From the NCBI GenBank assembly GCA_026986785.1, contig JALSNW010000013.1, forward strand, positions 1 through 50,604: DNA of 50,604 bases, in the 5' to 3' direction. Origin of the DNA: Deltaproteobacteria bacterium. Its GTDB lineage: Bacteria; Desulfobacterota; Dissulfuribacteria; Dissulfuribacterales; QOAL01. Of this stretch, positions 27,537-35,339 are shown in pieces (positions within the stretch are counted from its first letter, which is position 1; each line of letters begins with the position of its first letter). The notes beneath the pieces were generated by a model. That model was not told where the DNA came from, did not search any database, and saw only the letters and a list, made by a program, of their open reading frames with translations. The position numbers and the translations under genes are program-made.

Positions 27537-28238
27537 TTGCCCAATATCAAAGATATGAACAGAAAGATTGGACAGGAGGTCAAAACAATCCTCAGGGATG
27601 GAGACCTCCTGGGCCTCTTTGATTTTCTTGAACACATACCCCCCAAAAAGGCCATTCAACCCCTCATACAGTCGTTTTACAAGACAGGCTCCCTCGAACG
27701 CTGGCATGCTATTACTGCATTTGGCAGGATTGTTGACAAGATTGCCAGGGAAGACATGGAAGATGCCAGGATAATAATTCGGCGGCTCATGTGGAGCCTG
27801 AACGACGAATCAGGCGGGATTGGATGGGGGGCACCAGAGGCCATGGCAGAGGCAATGGCCAACAATCCTGTCCTAGCAGATGAATACTCCAGGATACTTC
27901 TATCCTATATCTGGCAAGATGGAAACTTCCTTGAATATCTACCCCTTAGACGAGGGGCGCTGTGGGGTGTAATGCGTCTGGCACAGACCAGGCCCGAGGT
28001 ATTCACGACAATTGACTACTACGAGGACCTGGTAAGGGATTATCTAAAGGATCCAGACCCGGAATCCAGGGCCCTTGCAGCCTTGGCCTTGGGCTTTGCA
28101 GGAAGGACCGATTACTGTGAAGACATCAAAAATATGCTATCTGATAGAAATAGCATAACCTTGTATCTGAACAACGAGTTGAAGAGACTCTCTGTGGCAG
28201 ATGCAGCCGCCATGGCCCTTGAACAACTCAGATGTTAG
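27537..28238 (+). CDS. HEAT-like repeat protein (DVU0298-type)
   Basis: A 233-residue all-helical protein with HEAT/armadillo-like repeats, for example RWHAITAFGRIVDKI, YLPLRRGALWGVMRLA and ESRALAALALGF. The motif MWSLNDESGGIGWGAPEAM is distinctive and recalls a protein family of sulfate reducers (DVU0298-like), a recollection I cannot verify here. The start is TTG 27537 with AAGG upstream, or ATG 27555. It closes the plus-strand island. A scaffold or protein-binding role is the most that can be inferred. Confidence 0.65.
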   Translation: MPNIKDMNRKIGQEVKTILRDGDLLGLFDFLEHIPPKKAIQPLIQSFYKTGSLERWHAITAFGRIVDKIAREDMEDARIIIRRLMWSLNDESGGIGWGAPEAMAEAMANNPVLADEYSRILLSYIWQDGNFLEYLPLRRGALWGVMRLAQTRPEVFTTIDYYEDLVRDYLKDPDPESRALAALALGFAGRTDYCEDIKNMLSDRNSITLYLNNELKRLSVADAAAMALEQLRC

Positions 28239-28302
28239 AGGCTATGAAAAGATACTCCATCTTGGACCAAGCCGTAGCAGAAGGTCTATACAGGCGATCT
28301 GT

Positions 28303-29133
28303 TCACTCCAAAGGACACCTCGAAATTATCCTGGAAACTATCCTTGCATGGCCTTTTTCCTGATCTGACAGGGCCAGCATTGCCCTGGCTGTATCTGCAT
28401 TTTCAGCCCTTGCCGCAAGATTCTTGTAGATGTCGTATGCCATGAACTCTATGTCCAACGCCAGTTCGCCAAAATTGAGACAGGGTATCCCTTCCATGTC
28501 TTTCAAGCTACTTAAAGCCTCGGAGACCTTCAGCCCGCCTTCCATGATATCGCCAGATGCCTTGGAATACATCTTTTCAAAGTCCTCCAATTCAGGCTCG
28601 ATCTCCTTGAGATAATTATATATAATCCTTGCATGTTCCATCTCGAGGCCAGCTAAAACCGAGGCGTCTTGCGAAAAGGGCTCTTCCTGGAATACCTGGA
28701 CACAGGCTGAATAAAATTCCTGGGTCCCTTTTTCGAGTTCAAATGCCCGCATCAGCATGGAGGAGATATCACTGGTATAGGGGAAGAGTGTGACTCTGGG
28801 AAAGTCGGGGAGCTTTCTACCTTGCCAGGACAGTATCCCGCCAGCCAGGTTGAATATATCTTTTACAGGTAAACCCATATCTGCAACAAGGTTGGCTGCT
28901 ATCCTGGAACGTCTTCCACTTCTACAATAAAAGACAAGATCCTTGTCAAGATCGAAGCTGGTAATACCGGCCTCTACTTCCTTGAGGGGCAATAGCACAG
29001 CCCCGGGTATATGTCCCTTGCCATATTCTTTTGGTTCCCTTACATCCACGAGAAGATATGCCTCTTCGCCCATATCTGACATATACTTCTTCAGCTCTAC
29101 TGCTGAGATATCTTTCACCTTGCTGTCTATCAT
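28303..29133 (-). CDS. Rhodanese/ferritin-like fusion protein
   Basis: A 276-residue fusion. Residues 5-110 form a rhodanese domain with active-site Cys70 in CRSGRRS, the loop that binds persulfide sulfur. Residues 125-276 form a ferritin-like four-helix domain with ELEKGTQEFYS, EMEHARI, DIEFMAYDIYKNLA and DQEKGHARI. These supply ExxH-type ligands for a diiron site as in rubrerythrin, but there is no rubredoxin domain. It probably couples sulfane sulfur transfer to peroxide or iron handling. It is convergent with the oxygen island and ends 64 bp from it. The start ATG 29133 has a GAGAGGGG ribosome binding site. Confidence 0.85.
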   Translation of the reverse strand: MIDSKVKDISAVELKKYMSDMGEEAYLLVDVREPKEYGKGHIPGAVLLPLKEVEAGITSFDLDKDLVFYCRSGRRSRIAANLVADMGLPVKDIFNLAGGILSWQGRKLPDFPRVTLFPYTSDISSMLMRAFELEKGTQEFYSACVQVFQEEPFSQDASVLAGLEMEHARIIYNYLKEIEPELEDFEKMYSKASGDIMEGGLKVSEALSSLKDMEGIPCLNFGELALDIEFMAYDIYKNLAARAENADTARAMLALSDQEKGHARIVSRIISRCPLE

Positions 29134-29181
29134 GGTCTTTTCCCCCTCTCAAAAGTATTTGTCAAAAACAATAATGAAAAG

Positions 29182-29880
29182 CTACCTGACACCCAGGTTG
29201 GGCAGCCTTTTTAGGACCCGATTTCTAAATACCATTTTCGTGTTGATTTCAAGTAACTGCCAAAAAGGTAGAGGCCTTGTCACCACGTCCACCCTACCCT
29301 TCTTTACAGCCTGTATTATTGCCTCTGGCTCTGCCTCATCTGCCTCTACGAGGGAATAGGTGGTATCGAACTGACCTCTTTGGTGGGCATCTGATGTCCC
29401 TACCAGGGGCAGACCGGCCTGCCTGGCCATTTTCTCCATCTTGAGATTGAAATTTATGGAGCGGCAGAAGAAATGTGACCACTCTGCAGCATCGAATAGT
29501 TTGATGTGACGGACAAATTTTCCTCTCAGGGCCACCAGGCTTGGATAAAAAGGATGTGGGGCTATGATGAGGGCGTTTTCGCGCTCAAGTCTATGAAGAT
29601 CCCTGAAAGAGGAGATGGAGATATCGCTGAAATCGAAGTTAATAAGGAGTACATGTCTGCCTTCAACTGTGGCCTCCATCCCTGGAAGCAGACATATGCC
29701 CCTTTCTTTGGCATAATCCCTGAGATATTCATTCCAGGTGCACAGATCATGATTCGTTATGGCAAGACAGGAAAAACCCCTGTCTTTTGCCATGTCAATG
29801 AGCTCGATGGCACTGTATCTGATTACATCCTTTCTATCTTCAGATGTATGTATGTGAAAATCCGCCTTCAAGATTGCCAT
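29182..29880 (-). CDS. PHP-domain metal-dependent phosphoesterase
   Basis: A 232-residue PHP-fold protein. Metal ligands lie in KADFHIHTSED (DxHxHT, residues 6-12), the AITNHDL motif, IIAPHPFYPS and GTSDAHQRG. Such proteins hydrolyse phosphoesters; the substrate is unknown. It ends the minus-strand run after the CDP-archaeol-synthase-like gene, 10 bp away, and is probably cotranscribed with msbA. Confidence 0.85.
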   Translation of the reverse strand: MAILKADFHIHTSEDRKDVIRYSAIELIDMAKDRGFSCLAITNHDLCTWNEYLRDYAKERGICLLPGMEATVEGRHVLLINFDFSDISISSFRDLHRLERENALIIAPHPFYPSLVALRGKFVRHIKLFDAAEWSHFFCRSINFNLKMEKMARQAGLPLVGTSDAHQRGQFDTTYSLVEADEAEPEAIIQAVKKGRVDVVTRPLPFWQLLEINTKMVFRNRVLKRLPNLGVR

Positions 29881-29890
29881 GTCAATATCA

Positions 29891-30397
29891 TCAATACGGA
29901 TGACGCCTGAAGCCGAGCCTGTAGAAGATCGGGGACAATACGATCTCCATCAATGTAAAGACAATAGTTATGACAAGACACTCGATCCAGGTTATACCCA
30001 GCTCACCTTTCATGATGACGAGAGGCAAAAAGGCCTCTATGCCTTGGTCTATACCAGTGGCCTTTGCGCCACTTCTCAGGTTCATCCTCCTTTTGATGAA
30101 ACTGGCTATAAGGTCCCCAGCCATTGAAAAAAAGGCCAACTTCATACCTGTTATTACATCAAGCCCCAACAGCCAGGCCAGAAAGGCCGTACCGACGATA
30201 CTCGAACAGATACCCCTCCATGTCTTGTGAGGACCAAAGACAGGACGCCTGTCCAAAAAAAACAGCCTATCGAAATCAACAGGCGTTTCAAGATGTCTCT
30301 TGAATACGATCCTGGCCACAATGGGCATGGTATTACTTACCCCAAGTAGCAAAAGGAGTTCAAAATCCCTCATGAGCAGATTGATATCCATTGCCAC
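29891..30397 (-). CDS. CDP-archaeol synthase-like (CarS/DUF46) membrane protein
   Basis: A 168-residue integral membrane protein of the CDP-alcohol-forming family. It has the signature FLDRRPVFGPHKTWRG, then the membrane motif FFSMAGDLIASFIKRRMNLRSG, and GIDQ near residue 118. Archaeal CarS makes CDP-archaeol; bacterial relatives probably make CDP-activated lipids. About four membrane spans are evident. It starts 1 bp after the MsbA-like gene ends, so they are translationally close, which suggests a role in envelope lipids. Confidence 0.8.
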   Translation of the reverse strand: MAMDINLLMRDFELLLLLGVSNTMPIVARIVFKRHLETPVDFDRLFFLDRRPVFGPHKTWRGICSSIVGTAFLAWLLGLDVITGMKLAFFSMAGDLIASFIKRRMNLRSGAKATGIDQGIEAFLPLVIMKGELGITWIECLVITIVFTLMEIVLSPIFYRLGFRRHPY

Positions 30398-30398
30398 C

Positions 30399-32135
30399 TC
30401 AGCTTGCTTTCGACCCTGGGATACTCTGATAGAGTTCCCGGTATAGGGGGGATAGCTCCATGAGCTCTTCGTGGGTCCCAGATGCCTTTATCTGCCCTTG
30501 GTCCATCACCATTATCTTGTCGGCGTTTTGGATGGTGGACAATCTGTGGGCTACTACGATGGTCGTACGCTGTCTGACAACATTGATAAACGCCTTTTGC
30601 ACCTCCTGTTCCGATACAGTATCCAAGGAACTTGTGGCCTCATCGAGGATAAGCACTGGGGCGTCCTTAAGTAGTGCCCTGGCAAAAGCTATTCTCTGTC
30701 TCTGCCCTCCTGAAAGGTTTAATCCCCTCTCATCGAGGAGGGTGTCATATCCATCTGGCAACTCCATAATGAACTCATGGGCATGGGCAAGCTTGGCAGC
30801 CTCTATAATCTGTTCATCAGTGGCATCAGGATACCCTGCCGCTATGTTTTCTCTTATGGTATCGGAAAATAGGACGATATCCTGGCTTACTACTGCTATC
30901 TGTCTCCTTAGAGACTTTAGTTCCAGATCCTGGAGATCCACCCCATCCCAAAGGATCCTTCCAGTGGTTGGAGATATGAAACGAGGGATCAGGTCTACCA
31001 ATGTGGACTTCCCTGCCCCACTTGGCCCCACAATGGCTACAACCTTGCCCTTAGGGATGACCAGATCTATCGCCTTCAATATCTCATTCTTCCCATCATA
31101 CGAAAAAGAACAGTTCTCAAAAAGGATAGAGCTTTGCAGCGGATCTGCCTGTATATGTCCTCCTTTTTCGGGTTCGAGATCCAGGAACCTGTCCACCCTC
31201 TCCAGCACGCCTATGGATTCCTGAAACGTACTGTAGGCCCCTCCGAGCTTCTTTAGAGGAGTAAAGGCCATAACTATAGCCGTAAGCACTGAGAAGAAAT
31301 CCCCTGATGTCATTTCACCGCGGACCACAAAGGTTGCACCATAACCCAAGATTATTGCCACAGACAGGCCTGAGCAAAGATCTATGAGAAATTTGGTACC
31401 TTCCTTGAGCTTTACAACCCTGGAGAACTGCCTATAGGCGTTGTGATTTTCCTTGATGAACTGGGTTATCTTCCTTTCTTCCATGCCAAAGACCTTGATC
31501 ACCTTTATCCCTGATGCTGTCTCACTCATCCTGTGGGTCAACTTTGCGAGGTACCTTTGGACCTTTTTCCTCCGCTTTCTCACATATTTGCTGAGGACCC
31601 TGGTACCATAGGTAATAAAGGGCAGAAGGAGAAAACTCAAGACTGCCAAGTCCCACCTCCTATACAGGGCCACCCCTATCAGGACTATTATAGACGGGAT
31701 CTGTACCAGGAAGGTGCGAAAGCTGTCAGAGAGTATGGCGCTCAGTAGACCAATATCGTTCATCAGGCGAGAGACCATATCTCCACTGGTCTGCCGGCTG
31801 ACAGCCGCCACTGGAAGGTAGACCATCTTGGAAAAAAAGCTGTTTCTCAGGTCCCTGACCAGTCTGAAGCCCGCTGTCCTCATCAGATAGGACTGGATGA
31901 AGCTGGCCCCGCCTCGAAAGACATATAAAAGAAGCAGGCCTACTGGCAAGAACACGATGTATTCATAGCGTTTCTCCACGAAGATATAGTCCATGGCAGG
32001 CTTTACCAGCCAGGCTATGGCGCCATTGAGCCCCGATACCATTAGACTGAAGACCACCGCTACCGTAACCCGCGGTGCATATGGGCGGATCAGATCCACT
32101 ATCCTATTTTTCAGGGAATATCCTTCTCTATCCAA
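30399..32135 (-). CDS. msbA: MsbA-type lipid A/phospholipid exporter ABC transporter
   Basis: A 578-residue half-transporter. Residues 15-310 contain six membrane helices of the ABC type IV (exporter) fold. The nucleotide-binding domain has Walker A GPSGAGKST, the Q loop (VSQDIVLFSDTIRENI), signature LSGGQRQRIAFARAL, Walker B with ILDEATSSLD, and the H loop VAHRLSTI. It would work as a homodimer flipping lipid A or other lipids across the inner membrane. The start is a TTG at 32135 with GAGG upstream. It is first in a three-gene minus-strand run. Confidence 0.92.
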   Translation of the reverse strand: MDREGYSLKNRIVDLIRPYAPRVTVAVVFSLMVSGLNGAIAWLVKPAMDYIFVEKRYEYIVFLPVGLLLLYVFRGGASFIQSYLMRTAGFRLVRDLRNSFFSKMVYLPVAAVSRQTSGDMVSRLMNDIGLLSAILSDSFRTFLVQIPSIIVLIGVALYRRWDLAVLSFLLLPFITYGTRVLSKYVRKRRKKVQRYLAKLTHRMSETASGIKVIKVFGMEERKITQFIKENHNAYRQFSRVVKLKEGTKFLIDLCSGLSVAIILGYGATFVVRGEMTSGDFFSVLTAIVMAFTPLKKLGGAYSTFQESIGVLERVDRFLDLEPEKGGHIQADPLQSSILFENCSFSYDGKNEILKAIDLVIPKGKVVAIVGPSGAGKSTLVDLIPRFISPTTGRILWDGVDLQDLELKSLRRQIAVVSQDIVLFSDTIRENIAAGYPDATDEQIIEAAKLAHAHEFIMELPDGYDTLLDERGLNLSGGQRQRIAFARALLKDAPVLILDEATSSLDTVSEQEVQKAFINVVRQRTTIVVAHRLSTIQNADKIMVMDQGQIKASGTHEELMELSPLYRELYQSIPGSKAS

Positions 32136-32364
32136 GATCGTATCCTCATTTGCCTGTCCTTCAGTGATGAAAAGGCAATTTAGGCTGGGTAATAACCTTT
32201 GTCAAAACCTATGCGTAACAAATTCATCATCTCTCTCCACTAAAGATTTAATTTCTCCATGACGATTAAGAGGATGAAGCCAGAATACGGGCGTTCTATC
32301 CCGGCTCGGGCCAGGATCTCAAACGAACGTTCAGAGACAATAACACATAGTTGAGGAGAATCTT

Positions 32365-33102
32365 ATGTTTAATGCACCCATGAAAGGAATTTCATTGATC
32401 TTTTTAGCTATCTTTTTCAGTTCTATCCTGACACCTTTGGCATTCTCCGAACCCATACCCAAAAAAGATGCCCAACTCATAGGTGAATACACAGCGGCAA
32501 TGATCGTAGCAGGCCGAGGAGTGGTGGCCAGGAACCAGGACCTGATCAATGACCCTACAAAAGGAGACAAAGGCTTTACTCCTGATTTCGTCCAGACCCA
32601 GATGCTCAAGGATTTCAAAAAAATTACAGGAAAAGACCTTTCCGAACTATCTCCTCCTGTACAGCAGGTACTAAAACAGGTCATAAATGCCGCCAAGATG
32701 AGTGTGCAAATGAATCAGCAAAGGATCAACAAACCAGGGGTTGGCTTCAAGATGTACATCCCGGCTGTCTTCGGCAGGGAGACGGGGCAGATCCTAAAGG
32801 CGCGCACAAATATCAACATCAAACAGACCACCTTCAAGTACAGAAATGCCTATAATCAACCAGATTCGTTTGAAAAACAGATACTCAAAAAATTCAAAGC
32901 CCCAGATTATCCCAAGGGGAAAGGTTATGGAGAATTCATCAACGGCCGTTATCGTTACATGAGGCCCATCTACATAAAAAAGGCATGTCTGAAATGCCAC
33001 GGTAGTCCCAAAGGGGCCAAGGACATCTCTGGGCACATCAAGGAGGGATACAAGGAGGGAGATCTCCGAGGCGCAATAAGTGTTTCGTTCCCTGTACACT
33101 GA
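32365..33102 (+). CDS. Periplasmic c-heme sensor protein (Tll0287-like, DUF3365)
   Basis: A 245-residue protein with a signal peptide (about 1-29, cut near AFS-EP) and one c-type heme site, C-L-K-C-H-G, near residue 212. The fold resembles the Tll0287-like heme-binding PAS family. The central part (KMYIPAVFGRETGQIL, and later GEFINGRYRYMRPI) matches that family pattern. Such proteins are found alone or as periplasmic domains of kinases and chemoreceptors. Here it lies 37 bp before a chemoreceptor gene, so it may be a soluble redox or gas sensor acting on it. ATG 32365 has a GAGGAG ribosome binding site. Confidence 0.82.
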   Translation: MFNAPMKGISLIFLAIFFSSILTPLAFSEPIPKKDAQLIGEYTAAMIVAGRGVVARNQDLINDPTKGDKGFTPDFVQTQMLKDFKKITGKDLSELSPPVQQVLKQVINAAKMSVQMNQQRINKPGVGFKMYIPAVFGRETGQILKARTNINIKQTTFKYRNAYNQPDSFEKQILKKFKAPDYPKGKGYGEFINGRYRYMRPIYIKKACLKCHGSPKGAKDISGHIKEGYKEGDLRGAISVSFPVH

Positions 33103-33139
33103 GGGAGAAAATTAAAAAAGCCACAGAGGGCCGCTTCTC

Positions 33140-35062
33140 ATGCGAGAGATATTTTCTTTTAAGGACAAATCCGTACGTACCAAGATACTCCTGCCTGTTC
33201 TCAGCCTGCTCGTAATATTCGCAGCTTCACTGGCCTTCATATTGAATCGTACCCTTTCAGATACTGAACGATATAGGCTCATACAAGAACTCAAGGTAAT
33301 GAGCGACAAGTTTCCAGTGGAATTTTCAGATACGGAATCCACATGCCAACTCCTTGCCGATAGCCTGACAGGGATGAACGATGTCCAGTTTGCCATTGCA
33401 TTGAAGGACGCCGGGATATTGAAAAAATTCGTTCAACCCCTCCTGTCCACTATTTCCAAGTCTAAGTCCCTTTCTGGTTTTTTCACGTTTTACGACACCA
33501 ATGGAAACGTGATCTACAGCACAAATCCAGCAGTGAAAAAGGGCATGGCAGTAACCCCTTTAAGGCCCATGTTGAGGGAAGTGATCCGCCAAAAGAAAAA
33601 CCAATCTGGGCTGGAATCGGGCCCTGATGGACTATTTCTCAGGAGTGTCTCTCCTGTAATCTATAATGGCATGTTTTCTGGCATGATAGAATTCAATATC
33701 CCCTTGATGAATGTATTCAGAAAATTAAAAGGGACAGCGGACAACCTTGATATAGCCTGGTTTTATTCACAATCCCCAGGTGGAACCAATCATAGATTCA
33801 TACTTGGAGATGCCACCAATAAATCCATTTTCGACAGTGCCTCCATAGGAGAAGTCTTGCTCAAGGAAAGCAAAGGCAAGACCTTTACTATCCTCGACAA
33901 GAAGGCCCTTGCTACCTTTCCTCTTCCCCTGTTTTCGAGAGAGAAAAGGGGGGTGATAGTCCTCTCCATAAACAACACCGAGGGATGGGATGCCCTCTAT
34001 TCAGCCATAAACAAACTCCTTGGCGGCTTCATGTGCATGGCCATCCTCTTTGCCCTTGTCATAGTATTCATCACAGGACGCATAACAAGCCCTATCAAGA
34101 GCCTGTTGGGATTCATGAAGCAGCTCTCTCAAGGGGAATTTACATCTGCATCCACCTATTGCTCCAAGGACGAGATAGGGAGGCTACATCGCATGGCAAA
34201 TGCGATAATGCATAGCACTGGCAACCTCTGCAAGTTTATCCAAGAGGATGTCAAGAAACTCTCCCAACAGGCAACGAACCTGGAAAAGGCAGGCCATTCC
34301 CTCACGGATGAATCGACCACCCTGGACCATTATGCACAAAAGGTCTCTGAAAATGTGAACCAGTCCCGCCAGGCACTTTCATACATTGAAAATGCAGCCC
34401 AGATGCTGGCCGATGCCTCTCAAGAGATAGCCGAAAACATCTCTGAGACAGCGAAGATTTCAAATATGGCCCATGAGAAGGCCTCGTCCACGCTGAAAGT
34501 GATACACAGGCTGGCAGCCAGTTCGGATAAGATCAATGATATCATCATGGCCATAAAAGGCATATCCGAGCAAACCAATCTCCTCGCCTTGAATGCCACA
34601 ATAGAGGCCGCAAGGGCAGGTGAGGCCGGCAAGGGGTTCGCCGTAGTGGCAAATGAGGTGAAAGAACTTGCAAAACAGACGGGGAAGGCATCGGATGAGA
34701 TAACTATGATGATCGAAAATATCCAACAAGATACCCGCACATCCGTAGAGGCAGTAGAACAGATAGCCCAGGTCATTGCAAAGGGGAATGAGCTTTCCAG
34801 TAATGTGGCCAGTGCCACAGAACAACAAAGTGCCACCTTCAACGAGATGACAAGCAACATGGAGATGGCCAATCACACAATGTCAGGACTTCAGTCCAGG
34901 GCAGACCAACTCTATGAACATGCCAAATTGCTCTCAAATGTGGCATCAGAAATAATAGATGCCCAAAAAGAGATCATAGCCTCTGCCGGACAGCTCCATA
35001 ATTTCATGAAAAGGTATAAGGTGGACGAACAGGCCATTAAAGAGGCTGCCCAAAACAGCTAA
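33140..35062 (+). CDS. Methyl-accepting chemotaxis protein
   Basis: A 640-residue chemoreceptor. TM1 is at about 15-35 and TM2 at about 292-312, so residues 36-290 form a periplasmic sensor, probably of Cache type. A HAMP linker ([16 protein letters not shown]) follows, then the cytoplasmic signalling domain with the conserved hairpin tip [20 protein letters not shown] and [15 protein letters not shown]. There is no CheR/CheB pentapeptide at the C-terminus. The c-heme protein upstream is a plausible ligand-sensing partner. There is no other chemotaxis gene in the window. Confidence 0.95.
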   Translation: MREIFSFKDKSVRTKILLPVLSLLVIFAASLAFILNRTLSDTERYRLIQELKVMSDKFPVEFSDTESTCQLLADSLTGMNDVQFAIALKDAGILKKFVQPLLSTISKSKSLSGFFTFYDTNGNVIYSTNPAVKKGMAVTPLRPMLREVIRQKKNQSGLESGPDGLFLRSVSPVIYNGMFSGMIEFNIPLMNVFRKLKGTADNLDIAWFYSQSPGGTNHRFILGDATNKSIFDSASIGEVLLKESKGKTFTILDKKALATFPLPLFSREKRGVIVLSINNTEGWDALYSAINKLLGGFMCMAILFALVIVFITGRITSPIKSLLGFMKQLSQGEFTSASTYCSKDEIGRLHRMANAIMHSTGNLCKFIQEDVKKLSQQATNLEKAGHSLTDESTTLDHYAQKVSENVNQSRQALSYIENAAQMLADASQEIAENISETAKISNMAHEKASSTLKVIHRLAASSDKINDIIMAIKGISEQTNLLALNATIEAARAGEAGKGFAVVANEVKELAKQTGKASDEITMMIENIQQDTRTSVEAVEQIAQVIAKGNELSSNVASATEQQSATFNEMTSNMEMANHTMSGLQSRADQLYEHAKLLSNVASEIIDAQKEIIASAGQLHNFMKRYKVDEQAIKEAAQNS

Positions 35063-35233
35063 ATGTCACGACCTGCAAGTTTGCCAAAGCTGTAAGACAG
35101 GACTCTTTCAGACATACCCAGGTACTTCAACGGCCTTACACCCGTCCTCCTTTCAGCCATCAATGCGCCCTCCTTCTTTGGGTATGTGATCCTGTAGAGA
35201 AAATCTATTTTCTCCCTTGACGATAGCCGTTTC

Positions 35234-35281
35234 ATACGATATATAGTGGTCAACGGTCGTTTATATATCAATATACTGTAG
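35234..35281 (+). promoter_or_regulatory. Pair of probable NrdR boxes and promoter of nrdD
   Basis: The 16-mer at 35234-35249 (ATACGATATATAGTGG) matches the NrdR consensus ACAcwATATaTwGtGT at 13 of 16 positions. A second, weaker copy (10 of 16) is at 35266-35281. They are 32 bp apart, the three-turn spacing typical of NrdR operators. TATACT at 35272-35277 inside the second box could be the -10 element. The nrdD start is 60 bp downstream. Confidence 0.65.
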
Positions 35282-35339
35282 ACAGAGATTTTACGAGCTT
35301 TTGGGAGATTTTCATAAAAAATGCATCTGGAGGGCATAG

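Noticed and set aside
35059-35337. Minus-strand frame between the chemoreceptor and nrdD genes
   Set aside because: It overlaps the nrdD promoter and NrdR boxes, has no recognisable domain and its stop overlaps the chemoreceptor stop.
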